Shown: positions 7,167 to 15,727 of the stretch, piece after piece | Position numbering within the stretch: the stretch's first letter is position 1 | How the letters are laid out: every line of letters starts with the position of its first letter | Source: Acidaminococcus fermentans | GTDB lineage: Bacteria > Bacillota > Negativicutes > Acidaminococcales > Acidaminococcaceae | Direction of reading: 5' to 3' | Length of the DNA stretch: 64,000 nt | Assembly (NCBI RefSeq): GCF_009696675.1 | Contig: NZ_VULN01000004.1 | Location: 1-64,000, forward strand | Made by a program: the position numbers and the translations under genes | The notes under the pieces: model-generated | The model's database searches: none | Seen by the model: the letters and a program-made list of their open reading frames with translations, nothing else | What the model was told of the DNA's origin: nothing

Positions 7167-7904
7167 TCACCCTTTCCGGCTCTTCCCGGTCTTGTAATCG
7201 ATGGTGATGCCGGGCTGGTTGTTGTAGACGAACACGTTGAACTGGACGCCGGCCCCCTTGTCTTCCACGCTCCAGGCTTCCATCTGTACCCCCCGGGCCA
7301 CCAGATCATTTCCCTGGAAAATCGGGGTCACCCGATACAACACGTGATGGTTGGTTTCTTTTACGTAGTCGGCCACCATATTTTCAAAGGGCAGCATGCC
7401 GGTAACATTGAGATACCGGGTGCCGGTGATCAGGTTTTTGGGGTTGGCGTTTTCCGCTGTCAGCTGATACCCGATGAGATGGCACCGGTTGTACAGATAT
7501 TTCCCATCAATGCCCTCATACTTCACGGTCTGCCAGCCGGAGGGCTTGACGCTGCCGATGGGGCCCCGTTTCTCCGTGGGCATGGTTTGCCGGCTTACAT
7601 TGGCATAGGCGGGGCCGCAGCGGCCCAGGCTGTCCAGATCACTGTACCGTTCAAAGGACTTTTTGGTCTTGTCCTTGTCGGGGAAATCGGGCACATTGTT
7701 GTTCAGCACCACATAGGGCTTGTTGGTAAAGGCAGGGATGGAAGAAAGGTCAAAGGAGGGCTGGTTCTTCCCCACTTGTTGGGTGACTTTGGCGGTGTTT
7801 TTGGGGGCTGCCTTTTTTTTGGCCGGCTGGGAGGACCCGCAGGCGGTGAGCAGCAGGGACAGGGAAACCAGGAGGGCGGACAGGAACGCTGTGAGTTTTT
7901 TCAT
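7167..7904 (-). CDS. Secreted lipoprotein DNA/RNA non-specific endonuclease
   Basis: 245 residues. Signal peptide with lipobox LTAC (Cys22), a Lys/Ala-rich spacer, then a beta-beta-alpha-metal nuclease domain. NRCHLIGYQL (His142 as general base) is followed by NPKNLITGTRYLN (metal-binding Asn) and GMLPFE, the pattern of EndA-like non-specific nucleases. The protein is probably anchored in the envelope and degrades extracellular or periplasmic nucleic acid for nutrition or uptake. The start overlaps the end of the upstream small gene by four bases (ATGA). Confidence 0.88.
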   Translation of the reverse strand: MKKLTAFLSALLVSLSLLLTACGSSQPAKKKAAPKNTAKVTQQVGKNQPSFDLSSIPAFTNKPYVVLNNNVPDFPDKDKTKKSFERYSDLDSLGRCGPAYANVSRQTMPTEKRGPIGSVKPSGWQTVKYEGIDGKYLYNRCHLIGYQLTAENANPKNLITGTRYLNVTGMLPFENMVADYVKETNHHVLYRVTPIFQGNDLVARGVQMEAWSVEDKGAGVQFNVFVYNNQPGITIDYKTGKSRKG

Positions 7905-8308
7905 TTTACATATACCTCTTCTGTAATTTTGTCATGGGAAGAACCGGCAAAATCGGCGGTGGACACCTTCTGCCAGCCCTGATTCAGGTCGATGTCAAAG
8001 AAAAAGTCTCCGGGGTAGGCCCGGTTCCAACGGTAGAGGATGATCTTTTCGATCCGGTCTAGGTACGGGGCCGCCGGGCGGTCTTCCAAAAGGCAGTATT
8101 CCCCGGGCCCGGCCTGGTCCAGGAAATCTTCTGCCACGCGGATATTGGCCGCAGGCGGGTCGAACAGGCCGGCGGTATAGGAGCACATCCAAAGGGGTGC
8201 CTCTCCCACCAGATCCAGGATATGGGCCCGAAGGACCCGGTCCTGGCTCTGGCGCCGGTGATTGAACAAAAGGCCGCCGGAATCATCGACGGCAGTGATG
8301 AGGATCAT
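7901..8308 (-). CDS. Small conserved-looking protein of unknown function upstream of the nuclease
   Basis: 135 residues, no signal peptide or membrane segment. The N terminus MILITAVDDSGGLLFNHRRQSQD and the C-terminal YRWNRAYPGDFFFDI have a conserved look, and I recall similar short proteins in clostridia, but I cannot assign a function. The start at 8308 has a clear AAGGAGG site; a farther upstream ATG has none. Four-base overlap with the nuclease gene implies coupling, so it could be a cytoplasmic partner of the nuclease. Confidence 0.7.
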   Translation of the reverse strand: MILITAVDDSGGLLFNHRRQSQDRVLRAHILDLVGEAPLWMCSYTAGLFDPPAANIRVAEDFLDQAGPGEYCLLEDRPAAPYLDRIEKIILYRWNRAYPGDFFFDIDLNQGWQKVSTADFAGSSHDKITEEVYVK

Positions 8309-8328
8309 GGGATTTCCCTCCTTGGCAG

Positions 8329-8487
8329 GGTCGCGGGCCACAGGTCGTGGGTCCCGGGCTTTGTTGGTGCAGCCGGAAGTACGGCTGCTTGTCCATATAT
8401 GGTATTTATTATATCATACTGTGAACAAAAGTTCACGTTCCATTCGGATTTGCAGATCAATTGGCCCGCGGCTCAGGGCCCGCGACC
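8329..8487. repeat. Inverted repeat flanking a promoter region
   Basis: GGTCGCGGGCC at 8329-8339 is matched by its complement at 8477-8487, 159 bases overall, enclosing the promoter and palindrome of the small gene at 7901-8308. The left arm lies just upstream of that gene's start. It may be a fold-back element or coincidence. Confidence 0.4.
8408..8436 (-). promoter_or_regulatory. Promoter with palindromic operator for the nuclease operon
   Basis: Extended -10 TGATATAAT (8408-8416). Five bases upstream of this on the transcribed strand is the perfect palindrome GTGAAC-TTTT-GTTCAC (8421-8436), where an activator or repressor could bind. The region is AT-rich compared with its surroundings. 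Confidence 0.5.
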
Positions 8488-8488
8488 G

Positions 8489-8519
8489 CAAAAAAAGCTG
8501 CCTTCCGGCAGCTTTTTGC
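8489..8519 (-). terminator. Terminator at the end of the lpt operon
   Basis: AAAAAGCTGCC-TTCC-GGCAGCTTTTT directly after the lptF/G stop codon. It ends the long run of genes kdsB to lptF/G. Confidence 0.88.
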
Positions 8520-9610
8520 TATACATTATCCTTTTTATAAATCATCCAGCACCCGAAGGCTCCGCAGAGGAGGTTGGGGGTGGCGGCGGCCAACAGGGGC
8601 GGGATCACGCCGCCCTGTCCCAGGCCGGTCATGAAGGTCATGATGGAATAATAGATGAAAATGATCACCACGGAAAAGCCCAGGCCCATGGACGCCCCGG
8701 TCCGCTGGGACTGGACCCCCAACGGCACCCCGATGAGGGCAAAGAAGAAGCTGGCCAGAGGCACGGTGAACCGGCGGTAGATTTCCATCTCATACTTGCT
8801 GGTGGGCATGTACTGGCGTTTCAGGATGTCGATGTACATCTTCAGTTCCCCAATGGTCATCTGGTCCGGATCTTTCTGGTCCAGGGTAATGGCCTTGGGG
8901 GTCTCGCTGATGGGCAGCACCTGCTTGTCAAAGGTCATGGTCCGGGCCACCCCGTCTTTCCCGGTCAGGTCGGTGATGGTGCCCCCTTCCATGATCCAGG
9001 TCCCCTGGGTCCATTTGGCCTGAGGGGTCCGCTGGATCCGGGCCACTTTTCCGTTGTCCCAGTCTTCGATGGTAATGTCCTTCATCATCCCCTGCTTCTC
9101 GTCGAAGGTCCGGGCATAGGTAAGCCGTACCAGCTGGCCCTTGGACACCTGTTTGATCAGCACATGGTTCTGGGTCCGGGGCTTGGTATCCCGTTTGATT
9201 TCCACTTTGATGATCCGTTCATATTCGCTTTTGGCAGGAGGGACCACCTTTTCGGCCCACACCACGGAAAACAGGCTCACCACGAACCCGGCTGCCAGGA
9301 TGGGGGCGGCGATCCGGCGGAAGCTGAGCCCCCCGCTGCGCATGGCGGTGATTTCACTGTTGCTGGACAGCTGGCCCATGGTAAGGAGGGCCGCCAGCAG
9401 CATGGACATGGGGAAGGTATAGTTGATCACTTCCGGCATGAGACACAGGAACAGCCGGATCAGGGAAGAATAGGAAGCCCCGTACTGGGTGATGTACTGG
9501 GTCACCCGGAACAGGAAGGAACTGGCCACAAAAATGGTGGAAAAGGCAGCCACCCCGAACAGGAAGGGCTGCATCATCTGTTTTAAAATGTACTTATCTA
9601 AAATGGACAT
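8519..9610 (-). CDS. LptF/LptG-family LPS transport permease
   Basis: 363 residues of the YjgP/YjgQ family: membrane segments at the N terminus (about 15-110), a periplasmic beta-jellyroll-like middle part and three C-terminal membrane segments. The pattern FPMSMLLAALLTMGQLSSNSEI is typical of the first LptF/G helices. The partner ATPase LptB is immediately upstream. Only one such permease is found here; LptF and LptG usually pair, so a second copy may lie elsewhere or this one may act as a homodimer. I chose ATG 9610 (TGAGG site); a GTG at 9622 overlapping lptB is possible. Confidence 0.88.
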   Translation of the reverse strand: MSILDKYILKQMMQPFLFGVAAFSTIFVASSFLFRVTQYITQYGASYSSLIRLFLCLMPEVINYTFPMSMLLAALLTMGQLSSNSEITAMRSGGLSFRRIAAPILAAGFVVSLFSVVWAEKVVPPAKSEYERIIKVEIKRDTKPRTQNHVLIKQVSKGQLVRLTYARTFDEKQGMMKDITIEDWDNGKVARIQRTPQAKWTQGTWIMEGGTITDLTGKDGVARTMTFDKQVLPISETPKAITLDQKDPDQMTIGELKMYIDILKRQYMPTSKYEMEIYRRFTVPLASFFFALIGVPLGVQSQRTGASMGLGFSVVIIFIYYSIMTFMTGLGQGGVIPPLLAAATPNLLCGAFGCWMIYKKDNV

Positions 9611-9618
9611 GAGCAGCC

Positions 9619-10338
9619 TCACATTCTGAAATTATCGCCCAGATAGAACTTCCGGGCCACCGGATCTTCGGCCACCTGCTGGCTGGTGCCTTCCACCAGG
9701 ATCTTCCCGGCGCTGAGGATATAGGCCCGGTTCACGATGCTGAGGGTTTCCCGGACGTTGTGGTCGGTGATCAGCACCCCGATGCCCCGCTTGGCCAGAT
9801 GGGCCACCATCACCTGGATATCCGCCACTGCAATGGGGTCGATGCCCGCAAAGGGTTCGTCCAGCAGGATGAAGCCAGGATCCGTAGCCAGGGCCCGGGC
9901 GATCTCCACCCGCCGCCGTTCGCCTCCGGACAGGGCACTGCCCTTGCTTTTCCGGATGTGGCCGATGTGGAATTCCTGGATCAGGTCTTCCATCTTTTGC
10001 CGGCGTTTGTCCTTGTCCGGTTCGATTTCTTCCAGGATGGCCATAATGTTCTCTTCCACGGTAAGCTTCCGGAAGATGGAGGCTTCCTGGGGCAGATAGC
10101 CAATGCCCTTCAGGGCCCGTTTGTACATGGGAAGATCGGTAACGTCCTCGTCATCCAGGTACACATGGCCGGTATCCGGATGTTCCAGACCCACGATCAT
10201 GTAGAAGGAAGTGGTCTTCCCGGCACCGTTGGGCCCCAAAAGTCCCACAATGGTCCCCTGTTCCACTTCCAGGCTGACTTCGTTGACCACCCGCCGCCCG
10301 GCGTATTCTTTTACCAGTTTTTCCGCACGTATCTTCAC
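9619..10338 (-). CDS. lptB: LPS export ABC transporter ATP-binding protein LptB
   Basis: 239 residues. Walker [11 protein letters not shown]-loop [10 protein letters not shown], signature [15 protein letters not shown] and Walker [11 protein letters not shown] are all present, with the LptB-type H-loop TDHNVRETL. It powers extraction of LPS from the inner membrane by the LptF/G permease. It sits between lptA and lptF/G in the order lptC-lptA-lptB-lptF/G. Confidence 0.96.
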   Translation of the reverse strand: MKIRAEKLVKEYAGRRVVNEVSLEVEQGTIVGLLGPNGAGKTTSFYMIVGLEHPDTGHVYLDDEDVTDLPMYKRALKGIGYLPQEASIFRKLTVEENIMAILEEIEPDKDKRRQKMEDLIQEFHIGHIRKSKGSALSGGERRRVEIARALATDPGFILLDEPFAGIDPIAVADIQVMVAHLAKRGIGVLITDHNVRETLSIVNRAYILSAGKILVEGTSQQVAEDPVARKFYLGDNFRM

Positions 10339-10350
10339 TCTTGACTCCCT

Positions 10351-11202
10351 TTATCCAATTTCAGTCTGGCCGATGGTCATGAGATGGCCGGGCCAGTTGT
10401 AAAACTTATACAGGAATTTCGGCACATTGGCCAGCCCTGCCAGGCTGAATACCGGCTGTGCCCCGCTCTCCTCCTTCTGGGAGGTGCTGTCCTGGGGCAT
10501 CACCACCATCTTCACGTTCCCTTCGCCCATGGCCACTTTGCCCCCGGCCCCGGTAATGGTCAGGGTATCCCCGCTGACGGTATCGTCATTCTGGGTGGCG
10601 GTGGCATGGCCGATGAGCCGGATGGTGCCGTCGGCTTCCTTGGTATTGTAAATGGCCCGGTCCGCTCTGGCAGTCAGGTTCCGGGGCGGGCTGATCAGCC
10701 GCACGTTGCCGTCGGCGTTGGCCACGCCGGTGCCCATGTTGTATTTCATGTTGGCGGCATCCAGGCTGGACCCATCATCCATGGTGAGCTGGGCCCAGGA
10801 TCCGATGGTCTCCGCAAACTGGGCATCGGAATCGTAATCCACCTGGGCGGCCCGGAGGGTCTTGTCCTCTTTCCGGAGCACGGCGTTGCCAATGGCGGAA
10901 AGGAATTTCCCCTTGTTTTTGATGATCAGTTCAGAGCTGGTCAGATGGGCATCCTTCTGGTCGGCCACCACGGACCCGGTAAGTTTTCCTTCCCCGGTCT
11001 TGGTGTTGTAGTCGGCTTCTTCCGCACTGGCGGTGCCGTCATCGTGGCGGATCTTCACATTCCCCACGGCAGCGGCCTGGCCGCTTTTGAAATCATACTG
11101 CACCTGATCGCCGCTGATGGAGGACGCCGCCCAGCAGGCAGAAGTAACGGACAGAAGGCCTGCCAGGAGTCCCAGCACTGCGATTTTCTTTACGTTCAGC
11201 AT
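10351..11202 (-). CDS. lptA: Periplasmic LPS bridge protein LptA (OstA-like)
   Basis: 283 residues with a signal peptide (1-25, ending CWAA) and repeated OstA-type beta segments (for example QVQYDFKSGQAAAVGNVKI and ADYNTKTGEGKLTGSV). LptA polymers form the periplasmic bridge that carries LPS to the outer membrane. It is longer than E. coli LptA (185), consistent with extra jellyroll repeats. The start overlaps the lptC stop by one base (TAATG). Confidence 0.9.
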   Translation of the reverse strand: MLNVKKIAVLGLLAGLLSVTSACWAASSISGDQVQYDFKSGQAAAVGNVKIRHDDGTASAEEADYNTKTGEGKLTGSVVADQKDAHLTSSELIIKNKGKFLSAIGNAVLRKEDKTLRAAQVDYDSDAQFAETIGSWAQLTMDDGSSLDAANMKYNMGTGVANADGNVRLISPPRNLTARADRAIYNTKEADGTIRLIGHATATQNDDTVSGDTLTITGAGGKVAMGEGNVKMVVMPQDSTSQKEESGAQPVFSLAGLANVPKFLYKFYNWPGHLMTIGQTEIG

Positions 11203-11753
11203 TAAAATTCTCCCTTCTGTACGTGAGCATCCTCTTCCAGTTTGGCCTGGTCCAGGGCAACATTGAAGGTTGCCTTTTTCGCCGTGGCCACCGTATCGTC
11301 TTTCTTCAGCCGGACATTGCCCTCACCCACCACCATCTGATCTTTGTTGATCCAGGTGAATTTGTCCGCCACTGCATCTCCTCCGTCGGAGGTGGTGCCG
11401 TGAGGATTCTTGGTAAGGACCACGTCCTTGGTATCCATATGGACTTCCCCTTCGTCAGCAGTCACGGTCATGGTCCGGCCGTCGTCCTGGTAAAAGGTCC
11501 CGCTGATGCCCTTCATGTGGGCCAGCTGGGCTTTTTTGTCATAGAGCAGGGACTGGACGGTAAGTTCCCAGACTTTTTTCCCGTTTTTCGTTTCCTGGAT
11601 GGTGGAGCCGTTTACTTCCTGGAGCACGTCCTTGCCGTTTTCCTGGACCTTGCCCGTGGTGGGCTTGCTGCTCAGGAGCCAGGCAATGACGCCTCCCATC
11701 AGGAGCACAGCGGCTGCAATCACCAGCAGTGTACGACGTTTTTCTGCGAGCAT
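11202..11753 (-). CDS. lptC: LPS export protein LptC
   Basis: 183 residues: one N-terminal membrane anchor (about 9-27, LLVIAAAVLLMGGVIAWLL) followed by a periplasmic jellyroll related to LptA. LptC receives LPS from LptB/F/G and passes it to LptA. Identity rests on fold-like sequence, length and position directly upstream of lptA. Confidence 0.88.
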   Translation of the reverse strand: MLAEKRRTLLVIAAAVLLMGGVIAWLLSSKPTTGKVQENGKDVLQEVNGSTIQETKNGKKVWELTVQSLLYDKKAQLAHMKGISGTFYQDDGRTMTVTADEGEVHMDTKDVVLTKNPHGTTSDGGDAVADKFTWINKDQMVVGEGNVRLKKDDTVATAKKATFNVALDQAKLEEDAHVQKGEF

Positions 11754-11768
11754 GGAGGCATCCTTTCT

Positions 11769-12638
11769 TTACCCGTTCCAGGGAGTGTTCCAGCGGTGCT
11801 GGAACCAGATCCAGTTGTCCGGATACTGGCGGATGATCTTTTCCACTTCCTGGGTCATTTTCAGGGTAATCTTATAATCATCTTTTTCCTGATTTCCCGT
11901 ATCTTCATAGTAAATGGGTTCTTTCACAAACACCTGGTGGCCATAGCCGCTGGGTTTGCGGACCATGAAGATGGGCACCACCGGAGCTTTGAACTTCCGG
12001 GCGAAATAGGCCGGCCCTTCCGGGGTGGAAGCCATCTTCCCGAAGAAGGGAACGAAAATCCCATGGTAGCCTCCGTCCTGGTCGGCGATGAGCCCCAGCA
12101 TCCGTCCCTTTTTCATGGCACGGGCGCAGCCCAGGATCTCGTTGGTGCCCCGGGCGAAGATTTCCTGTCCCACCCCCCGGCGGAGCTCATTGAGGAAATC
12201 ACTGTATACCGGGTTGGGCTGGGGCTTCTCCACGGCACTGAGGGGAAATCCGTTGAGGGCCAGAGCGGCTCCCAGCCATTCCCAGTTGTCCATGTGGCAG
12301 GCCAGCATCACGACCCCCCGCTTTTTGGCCAAGGCTTCCCACAGGATATCCGGCCGGTCGAAGCTGACCAGGCCCCGGATGTTGTCCTTGTTGAGGGCCG
12401 GCATGTAGAGGATCTCCATGGCGGTCATGCCCAGGTTCAGGAACAACCGATGGATAATGGCATGGGCTTCCCGGGCCGTAACCCCCATCCGTTCCTGGAT
12501 GGTTTTTTCCGCCCGCACCCGCTGTTTTTTGGCAATATGCCAGTATAGTTTACCACAATTCCGTCCCAGCCGCACTACGAATTTGTAGGGCAGCAGGGAC
12601 AGGAACCGGCTCAGGCCTTTCAAAAATCCGTAAAGCAT
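11769..12638 (-). CDS. Lipid A biosynthesis acyltransferase, LpxL/HtrB family, copy 1
   Basis: 289 residues. An N-terminal hydrophobic segment and the HX4E motif CHMDNWE (catalytic His and Glu) place it in the LpxL/LpxM family, which adds secondary acyl chains to Kdo-lipid A. A later block (FKAPVVPIFMVRK) also fits. A second, more distant family member is at 24379-25278. The start overlaps the kdsC stop as TAATG. Confidence 0.9.
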   Translation of the reverse strand: MLYGFLKGLSRFLSLLPYKFVVRLGRNCGKLYWHIAKKQRVRAEKTIQERMGVTAREAHAIIHRLFLNLGMTAMEILYMPALNKDNIRGLVSFDRPDILWEALAKKRGVVMLACHMDNWEWLGAALALNGFPLSAVEKPQPNPVYSDFLNELRRGVGQEIFARGTNEILGCARAMKKGRMLGLIADQDGGYHGIFVPFFGKMASTPEGPAYFARKFKAPVVPIFMVRKPSGYGHQVFVKEPIYYEDTGNQEKDDYKITLKMTQEVEKIIRQYPDNWIWFQHRWNTPWNG

Positions 12639-13180
12639 TACTGTCTGTCTCCCTGTCCCTGGATTTCGTAACTGCGGACGATGCCGTCCCACAGGCCTTT
12701 GGCCTTGAGGATCCGTTCGATCACATCCCGGACGGCTCCGTGGCCGCCGTTGCAGGAAGAGACCAGCATGGCCCGTTCCCGGACTTCCGGGGCGGCATCT
12801 GCAGGAGCAAAAGTCACCGCCGCCCGTCCGAAAGCGGGCAGGTCGTTGAGATCATCCCCCATAAAGGCGGTTTCTTCCAGCGGAATGTCCAGTTCGTTGG
12901 AAGCCTGCTCCAGCACTTTGCCTTTGTAGACCACGTTTTCGTATATGGAGCTGATGCCCAGTTCCATGGCCCGGTGGAGAACGATTTCGCTGTGGCGGCC
13001 GGTAATGAGGGCCACCTGGATGCCGTGGCGGAGGGCCAGGCTGATGCCCATGCCGTCCCGGGCGTCAAAATGCTTGGACAGTTCTCCTTCCTGTCCGATG
13101 ATGATGCTGCCATCGGTCATGACCCCATCCACATCCAGGGCCAGGAGACGGATCTTGGCCAGTTGTTCTTCTGTAATCAT
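12638..13180 (-). CDS. kdsC: 3-deoxy-D-manno-octulosonate 8-phosphate phosphatase KdsC
   Basis: 180 residues of the HAD C0-type family. LLALDVDGVMTDGSI holds the two catalytic Asp of motif I; LITGR and a conserved Lys (VYKGK) follow; GDDLNDLPAF gives motif IV. Removes phosphate from Kdo-8-P. Adjacent to the other kds genes, so all four Kdo-supply steps are encoded together. Confidence 0.95.
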   Translation of the reverse strand: MITEEQLAKIRLLALDVDGVMTDGSIIIGQEGELSKHFDARDGMGISLALRHGIQVALITGRHSEIVLHRAMELGISSIYENVVYKGKVLEQASNELDIPLEETAFMGDDLNDLPAFGRAAVTFAPADAAPEVRERAMLVSSCNGGHGAVRDVIERILKAKGLWDGIVRSYEIQGQGDRQ

Positions 13181-14146
13181 TTATACCACTCCCTGGTGTA
13201 CCAGATCAGTAATATGCAGCAGCCCCACCACTTTCCGGTCCTGATCCACTACGGGCAGGACGGTAATGGGCCGGGGTTTGTTGGATTCCATAAGGTGCAG
13301 GGCTTCGGCGGCCAGTTTGTGATCCAGGATGGTCTTGGGATTTCGGGTCATCATCTGGGAAACCGGCCGGTTCAGGCAGTCCAGATCCTTGGCGATGCCT
13401 CTCCGGATGTCCCCATCGGTCAAAAGTCCCTGAAGATGCTGGTTGTCATCCACAACAGAGACAGCCCCCACGCCCTTGTCGGTAATGATGAACAGGGCAT
13501 CCTTGACGCTGATGTCCGCATGGACCAGGGGATTTTCGTCCCCTTTGTGCATCACATCGTCCACCGTAAGCAGCAGCTTCCGTCCCAGGCTGCCCCCGGG
13601 ATGGAAAATGGCGAATTCTTCCGGGGTGAATTTCCGGGCGCTGAGGAGTTCCATGGCCAGGGCATCCCCATAGGCCAAGGCTGCCGTGGTGCTGCTGGTG
13701 GGAGCCAGGCCCAGGGGGCAGGCTTCCCGTTTCACACCCACGTTCAGGACGATATCCGCATTTTTCGCCAGGGTGGATTCCGGATTCCCCACCATGGCGA
13801 TGACTTTGGCGCCGATCCGCCGGATGGAGGGCAGGATGTTCAGGACTTCTCCCGTTTCCCCGCTGTTGGACAGGGCCAGGACCACATCCATGTCCGTGAC
13901 CATGCCCAGATCCCCGTGGATGCCTTCCGCCGGATGGAGGAAAAAGGCCGGGGTGCCGGTGCTGGCCAGGGTGGCAGCGATTTTTCGGGCGATGATCCCG
14001 GATTTGCCCATGCCGGTGACGATGATCCGGCCTTTGCAGTGGAGGATCATCTCCAGCGCGGCGCCGAAATGGTCATCCACCCGGGGCAGCAGCTCCAGGA
14101 TGGAATCCGCTTCGATCTGCAGTGCTTCTTTGGCTTTTTCAAACAT
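13181..14146 (-). CDS. kdsD: D-arabinose 5-phosphate isomerase KdsD
   Basis: 321 residues: SIS domain (about 30-165, with VTGMGKSGIIARKIAATLASTG and SNSGETGEVL) followed by two CBS domains. Converts ribulose 5-phosphate to arabinose 5-phosphate, the precursor for Kdo. Next to kdsC and kdsA; the stop codon is adjacent to the kdsC start. Confidence 0.95.
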   Translation of the reverse strand: MFEKAKEALQIEADSILELLPRVDDHFGAALEMILHCKGRIIVTGMGKSGIIARKIAATLASTGTPAFFLHPAEGIHGDLGMVTDMDVVLALSNSGETGEVLNILPSIRRIGAKVIAMVGNPESTLAKNADIVLNVGVKREACPLGLAPTSSTTAALAYGDALAMELLSARKFTPEEFAIFHPGGSLGRKLLLTVDDVMHKGDENPLVHADISVKDALFIITDKGVGAVSVVDDNQHLQGLLTDGDIRRGIAKDLDCLNRPVSQMMTRNPKTILDHKLAAEALHLMESNKPRPITVLPVVDQDRKVVGLLHITDLVHQGVV

Positions 14147-14151
14147 ACCGG

Positions 14152-14976
14152 TTACGCCTCCCTGCGGCCGATGGCGTCGATGGCTTTGGCGTCCGCCAGG
14201 ACCTGTTCCAGATCATCCAAGGCAATCATGTTGGGGCCGTCGGACAAGGCTTCTTTCGGGTTGTCGTGGGTTTCGATGAAGAGCCCGTCAACCCCTACAG
14301 CAGCTGCCGCCCGGGCCATATGGGGCGCATATTTGCTCTGGCCCCCGGAGCTGGTGCCCTGTCCGCCGGGGATCTGGACACTGTGGGTCACGTCCATGAT
14401 CACCGGGAAGCCCAGGTCCCGCATAATGGGCAGGCTGCGCATATCCGTCACCAGGGTGTTGTAGCCGAAGCTAACGCCCCGTTCGGTGAGCATCAGATTC
14501 CGGCTTCCGGAACCCACGATCTTGTTCACCACATTTTTCATGTCCCAGGGTGCCAGGAACTGGCCTTTCTTCACATTGACCACTTTCCCGGTCCGGGCAG
14601 CTTCCACCAGCAGGTCCGTCTGCCGGCACAGGAAGGCGGGAATCTGGATGATGTCCAGGACTTCGGCAGCCTTTTCCACCTGCCAGGTTTCGTGGACGTC
14701 ACTGATCACCGGCACATTCAGATCTTTCTTGATCTGGGCCAGGATCTGGAGACCTTCTTCGATGCCCGGGCCCCGGAAGGAATCCAGGGAAGACCGGTTG
14801 GCTTTATCATAAGAAGCTTTAAACACATAGGGCAGGCCCAGCTTTTCACAGATGGCCTTGGCCCGTTTCCCGATGGCCAGGCTCCGTTCGTAGCCTTCCA
14901 GCACGCAGGGGCCGGCCATGATCAGCAGCGGGTGACCCTGTCCCACCTGGTAGGGTCCGATCTTGACGATTTCCAT
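14152..14976 (-). CDS. kdsA: Kdo-8-phosphate synthase KdsA
   Basis: 274 residues. Motifs of the KDOPS/DAHPS family include [11 protein letters not shown], the [11 protein letters not shown] loop for PEP/A5P binding and SDVHETWQ. Condenses arabinose 5-phosphate with phosphoenolpyruvate. Preceded by an AAAGGAG site and four bases after the kdsB stop. Confidence 0.96.
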   Translation of the reverse strand: MEIVKIGPYQVGQGHPLLIMAGPCVLEGYERSLAIGKRAKAICEKLGLPYVFKASYDKANRSSLDSFRGPGIEEGLQILAQIKKDLNVPVISDVHETWQVEKAAEVLDIIQIPAFLCRQTDLLVEAARTGKVVNVKKGQFLAPWDMKNVVNKIVGSGSRNLMLTERGVSFGYNTLVTDMRSLPIMRDLGFPVIMDVTHSVQIPGGQGTSSGGQSKYAPHMARAAAAVGVDGLFIETHDNPKEALSDGPNMIALDDLEQVLADAKAIDAIGRREA

Positions 14977-14980
14977 GGGA

Positions 14981-15727
14981 TTACTCCTTTCCTTCCTGGT
15001 CCAGTTGGGCGAAGATTTCGTTGGCCCGGTCCAGATCAGCCTGGGTGTCGATGCCCACGCCCTGGAAGTCCGTAGCCAGGACTTTAATCTTTACGCCGTT
15101 TTCCAGGGCCCGGAGCTGTTCCAGCCCTTCCACCCGTTCCAGGGGCGTGGGCAGGAGCGCCGCAAACTTCAGCAGGAAGTCCCGGCGGTAGGCGTAGATG
15201 CCGATATGCTTCCATACCTTCACTTCCGGTTCTTCATTCCGGGGATAGGGAATCAGGCTCCGGGAAAAATACAGGGCGTAGCCGTTCTGGTCGGTGACCA
15301 CCTTTACCGCATTGGGGTTCTGGTAGTCCTCCGGATTCATTTCCGTTTTGCAGGTGGCCATTTCCAGGTCGGGATTGTCTGCAAAGGCCTGGGCCAGGTC
15401 GTCGATGACCTGGGGCGGGATCATGGGTTCGTCGCCCTGGACATTGACGATCACATCCACATCCTCGAAGTTGAGAGCCACTTCCGCCAGCCGGTCGGTG
15501 CCGCTGGGATGATCTTCGGAGGTCATCACAGCCCGGCCGCCGAAGGCATTGACGCAGTCCAGGATCCGCTGGTCGTCGGTGGCCACCAGCACTTCATCAG
15601 GGATCCGGGCCAGAGCGGCCCGTTCATAGACCCGCTGGATCACGGGTTTGCCATGGATCAGGGCCAGGGGTTTCCCTGGCAGACGGGTGGACCCGTAACG
15701 GGCCGGAATTACACACAGTACTTTCAT
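14981..15727 (-). CDS. kdsB: CMP-Kdo synthetase KdsB
   Basis: 248 residues. [15 protein letters not shown] is the nucleotide-binding signature and [10 protein letters not shown] the metal/Kdo site of 3-deoxy-manno-octulosonate cytidylyltransferases. Activates Kdo for transfer by WaaA. Its ATG overlaps the stop of the waaA-lpxK gene by four bases (ATGA), placing donor synthesis next to the transferase. Confidence 0.96.
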   Translation of the reverse strand: MKVLCVIPARYGSTRLPGKPLALIHGKPVIQRVYERAALARIPDEVLVATDDQRILDCVNAFGGRAVMTSEDHPSGTDRLAEVALNFEDVDVIVNVQGDEPMIPPQVIDDLAQAFADNPDLEMATCKTEMNPEDYQNPNAVKVVTDQNGYALYFSRSLIPYPRNEEPEVKVWKHIGIYAYRRDFLLKFAALLPTPLERVEGLEQLRALENGVKIKVLATDFQGVGIDTQADLDRANEIFAQLDQEGKE

